NCBI RefSeq assembly: GCF_029910235.1
Contig: NZ_CP112874.1
Coordinates: 2,108,001 to 2,172,000 of the forward strand
Source: Pseudanabaena galeata CCNP1313
GTDB taxonomy: Bacteria > Cyanobacteriota > Cyanobacteriia > Pseudanabaenales > Pseudanabaenaceae
DNA length: 64,000 nucleotides
Direction: 5' to 3'
The stretch's first letter is position 1, and each line of letters begins with the position of its first letter. Below are positions 62,829-64,000 of this stretch, piece after piece. The position numbers and the translations under genes were made by a program. The notes beneath the pieces were generated by a model. That model was given only the letters and a program-made list of their open reading frames with translations. It had not been told where the DNA came from and did no database searches.

Positions 62829-64000
62829 CTATGGATTAATTGACTCAATCCTTGCTGATAAGCCTTGTTGCGCGAGGCGAGACACTTGGACTTCAGCAAT
62901 ACGGCGATCGCTATAGGCTCCAATCTGCACTACTAAATAGCCATTCAGCCGCGAAGCAAAGGAATTCGGCACAATTTGACGTACTTGAGCAACGACATTT
63001 GGTGAAGAAACAGGCACAACCACTCGATATCGAGGTTGGTTTTGGGGTCTAAAACTGGTATTTGCTAGTGGCGCAATTAGAATTGGTTGATTGACAGGTT
63101 CACCACTAGGTGGACGCGATCGCACAGGGGGCAAACTGGTGGTAATTTCAGGGTTAGCAGGTATCGGAGAGTTAAAACTTCTAGGTGTAATTCTGACAAT
63201 CACAGAAGTAACAGGCTCATACCAGAAAGGATTGTTTGCTTGAATGCCTTGATTGGGGGTAGAAGATGTCGATCTAAACAATGCGGGTGGATTATCAAGG
63301 GGAGGCGCAAGATTCATGGGCTGACTGGCTGCAATCTGTTGTTCTAGTTGTTGGTTGATATTGGCAAAGCGATCGCTTTTGGGCGCAGTTGGTAAGGGCT
63401 TACGTACCGCCACATTTGCCGTTGTCGTATTTGTCGAAGGACTAGTAAGATTATTTGCAAATAGATTGGATGGCGGACGCACACCCGACAATTGCAAATT
63501 TCCCTTTACTCTTTTAATGTCCAATTGATTGCCAATCACAGCAACCGCATTACGGCTGACGTTTTGCAAATCGAATGTGCCATTTCCCTGAAAAGTGTTG
63601 TTACCATCATCGTTAGACTTACCCAGATCTGGCTTAGCAGTATCAGAAATGGTTACGCCATAGGCTCGATTATTGACGATCGCATTGCCGCGCAAAATTG
63701 GCTTGGCGTTAGATTGGATTAAGAGTCCATTTTGATTTTGCGTAAAGGTATTTTCCGTGATTTGTGGAGCCGCATTTTGGCGAATACTCATGCCAAAAGT
63801 AGTTTGTTGAAAGAGGTTGCCACGAATATCTGGACTGGCTTCACCCTCGATCGCTAAGCCACTAGTTCCATTGCGAAAGAACTGATTGGCAGAAATAATT
63901 GCCGTTGATTTGCCCGTAATCAAGCCGCCATCTTGCTGATTATCGATAAAAGTATTATTGGCGATCGCAGGACTCACATTTTCAATCCACAGTCCATAAC
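62829..64000 (-). CDS. beta-helix repeat protein with SPOR-like C-terminus, 5' end cut by window
   Basis: The frame stays open to the window edge, so the N-terminus is missing; the visible part has about 390 residues. The first ~175 are right-handed beta-helix turns (DUF1565-type): SPAIANNTFIDNQQDGG, ISANQFFRNGTSGLAIEGEA, ITENTFTQNQNGLLIQSNAK. A Pro/Ser-rich linker follows, and the last ~80 residues (YLVVQIGAYSDRRIAEVQVS, then RLAQQGLSARIES) resemble a SPOR peptidoglycan-binding domain. It is probably an exported, wall-associated protein; function unknown. Confidence 0.82.
   Translation of the reverse strand, partial: YGLWIENVSPAIANNTFIDNQQDGGLITGKSTAIISANQFFRNGTSGLAIEGEASPDIRGNLFQQTTFGMSIRQNAAPQITENTFTQNQNGLLIQSNAKPILRGNAIVNNRAYGVTISDTAKPDLGKSNDDGNNTFQGNGTFDLQNVSRNAVAVIGNQLDIKRVKGNLQLSGVRPPSNLFANNLTSPSTNTTTANVAVRKPLPTAPKSDRFANINQQLEQQIAASQPMNLAPPLDNPPALFRSTSSTPNQGIQANNPFWYEPVTSVIVRITPRSFNSPIPANPEITTSLPPVRSRPPSGEPVNQPILIAPLANTSFRPQNQPRYRVVVPVSSPNVVAQVRQIVPNSFASRLNGYLVVQIGAYSDRRIAEVQVSRLAQQGLSARIESINP

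Overview
The window is a stretch of cyanobacterial chromosome. Evidence for this is the frequent HIP1 octamer GCGATCGC, a CrtR-type carotene hydroxylase, a Ycf51-like protein, DUF760, DUF3386, Uma2 and DUF29 proteins, a low-complexity-tail membrane protein and an NdbB-like NAD(P)H dehydrogenase. The great number of short palindromic repeats would suit a Pseudanabaena-like genome, but the genus cannot be fixed from the sequence alone. Most genes are vertical-looking chromosomal genes. The first 14.8 kb are more AT-rich and nearly free of HIP1.

1-14.8 kb is one plus-strand surface-glycan operon with mostly overlapping or tightly spaced genes. It encodes a sugar epimerase (cut by the window edge), asparagine synthetase, an O-antigen-type ABC exporter (Wzm and a Wzt with an extra C-terminal region), three methyltransferases (one fused to a transglutaminase-like domain), three glycosyltransferases and a second epimerase. 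Sugar activation, chain assembly, methylation and ABC export would work in series. One glycosyltransferase carries a perfect in-frame 195-bp tandem duplication. 14.8-17.6 kb holds an FAD oxidase (LhgO-like), a Uma2 endonuclease and a DUF29 protein.

17.7-23.7 kb is a minus-strand Hsp70 cluster: a large TPR protein, a J-like protein without HPD, a GrpE-like protein, a short DnaK and a small zinc-ribbon/TPR protein, with a palindrome in almost every gap. 23.9-37.8 kb contains a PD-(D/E)XK nuclease, a nucleotide-transporter-like/HEAT protein with an adjacent cNMP-binding protein, a GT39-like mannosyltransferase, an EamA transporter, tRNA-Asn, a GGDEF/EAL protein, a Ycf51-like protein, an alpha-carbonic anhydrase and PgeF. 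37.7-45.5 kb is minus-strand: a low-complexity-tail membrane protein, PotD, PotA, an ABC-2-like membrane protein and an NDH-2. 45.7-51.1 kb holds a histidine kinase, DUF3386 and an ExbB-ExbD-TonB operon.

51.2-57.5 kb is a three-gene sensory operon: solute-binding lipoprotein, membrane histidine kinase, receiver-kinase. A 1299-bp IS4-type element with 17-bp inverted repeats and a 10-bp target duplication has split the kinase near its 3' end. 58.4-64 kb has a REC-HK-REC kinase, crtR, DUF760, ssb and a beta-helix protein cut by the window edge.

The most distinctive feature is the set of non-coding mobile palindromes. At least six families (called A to F here) can be separated by their ends. Two of them, B (110 bp) and C (131 bp), show target-site duplications, and they nest into each other and into older hairpins. 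These are miniature transposable elements whose transposases are not in the window.
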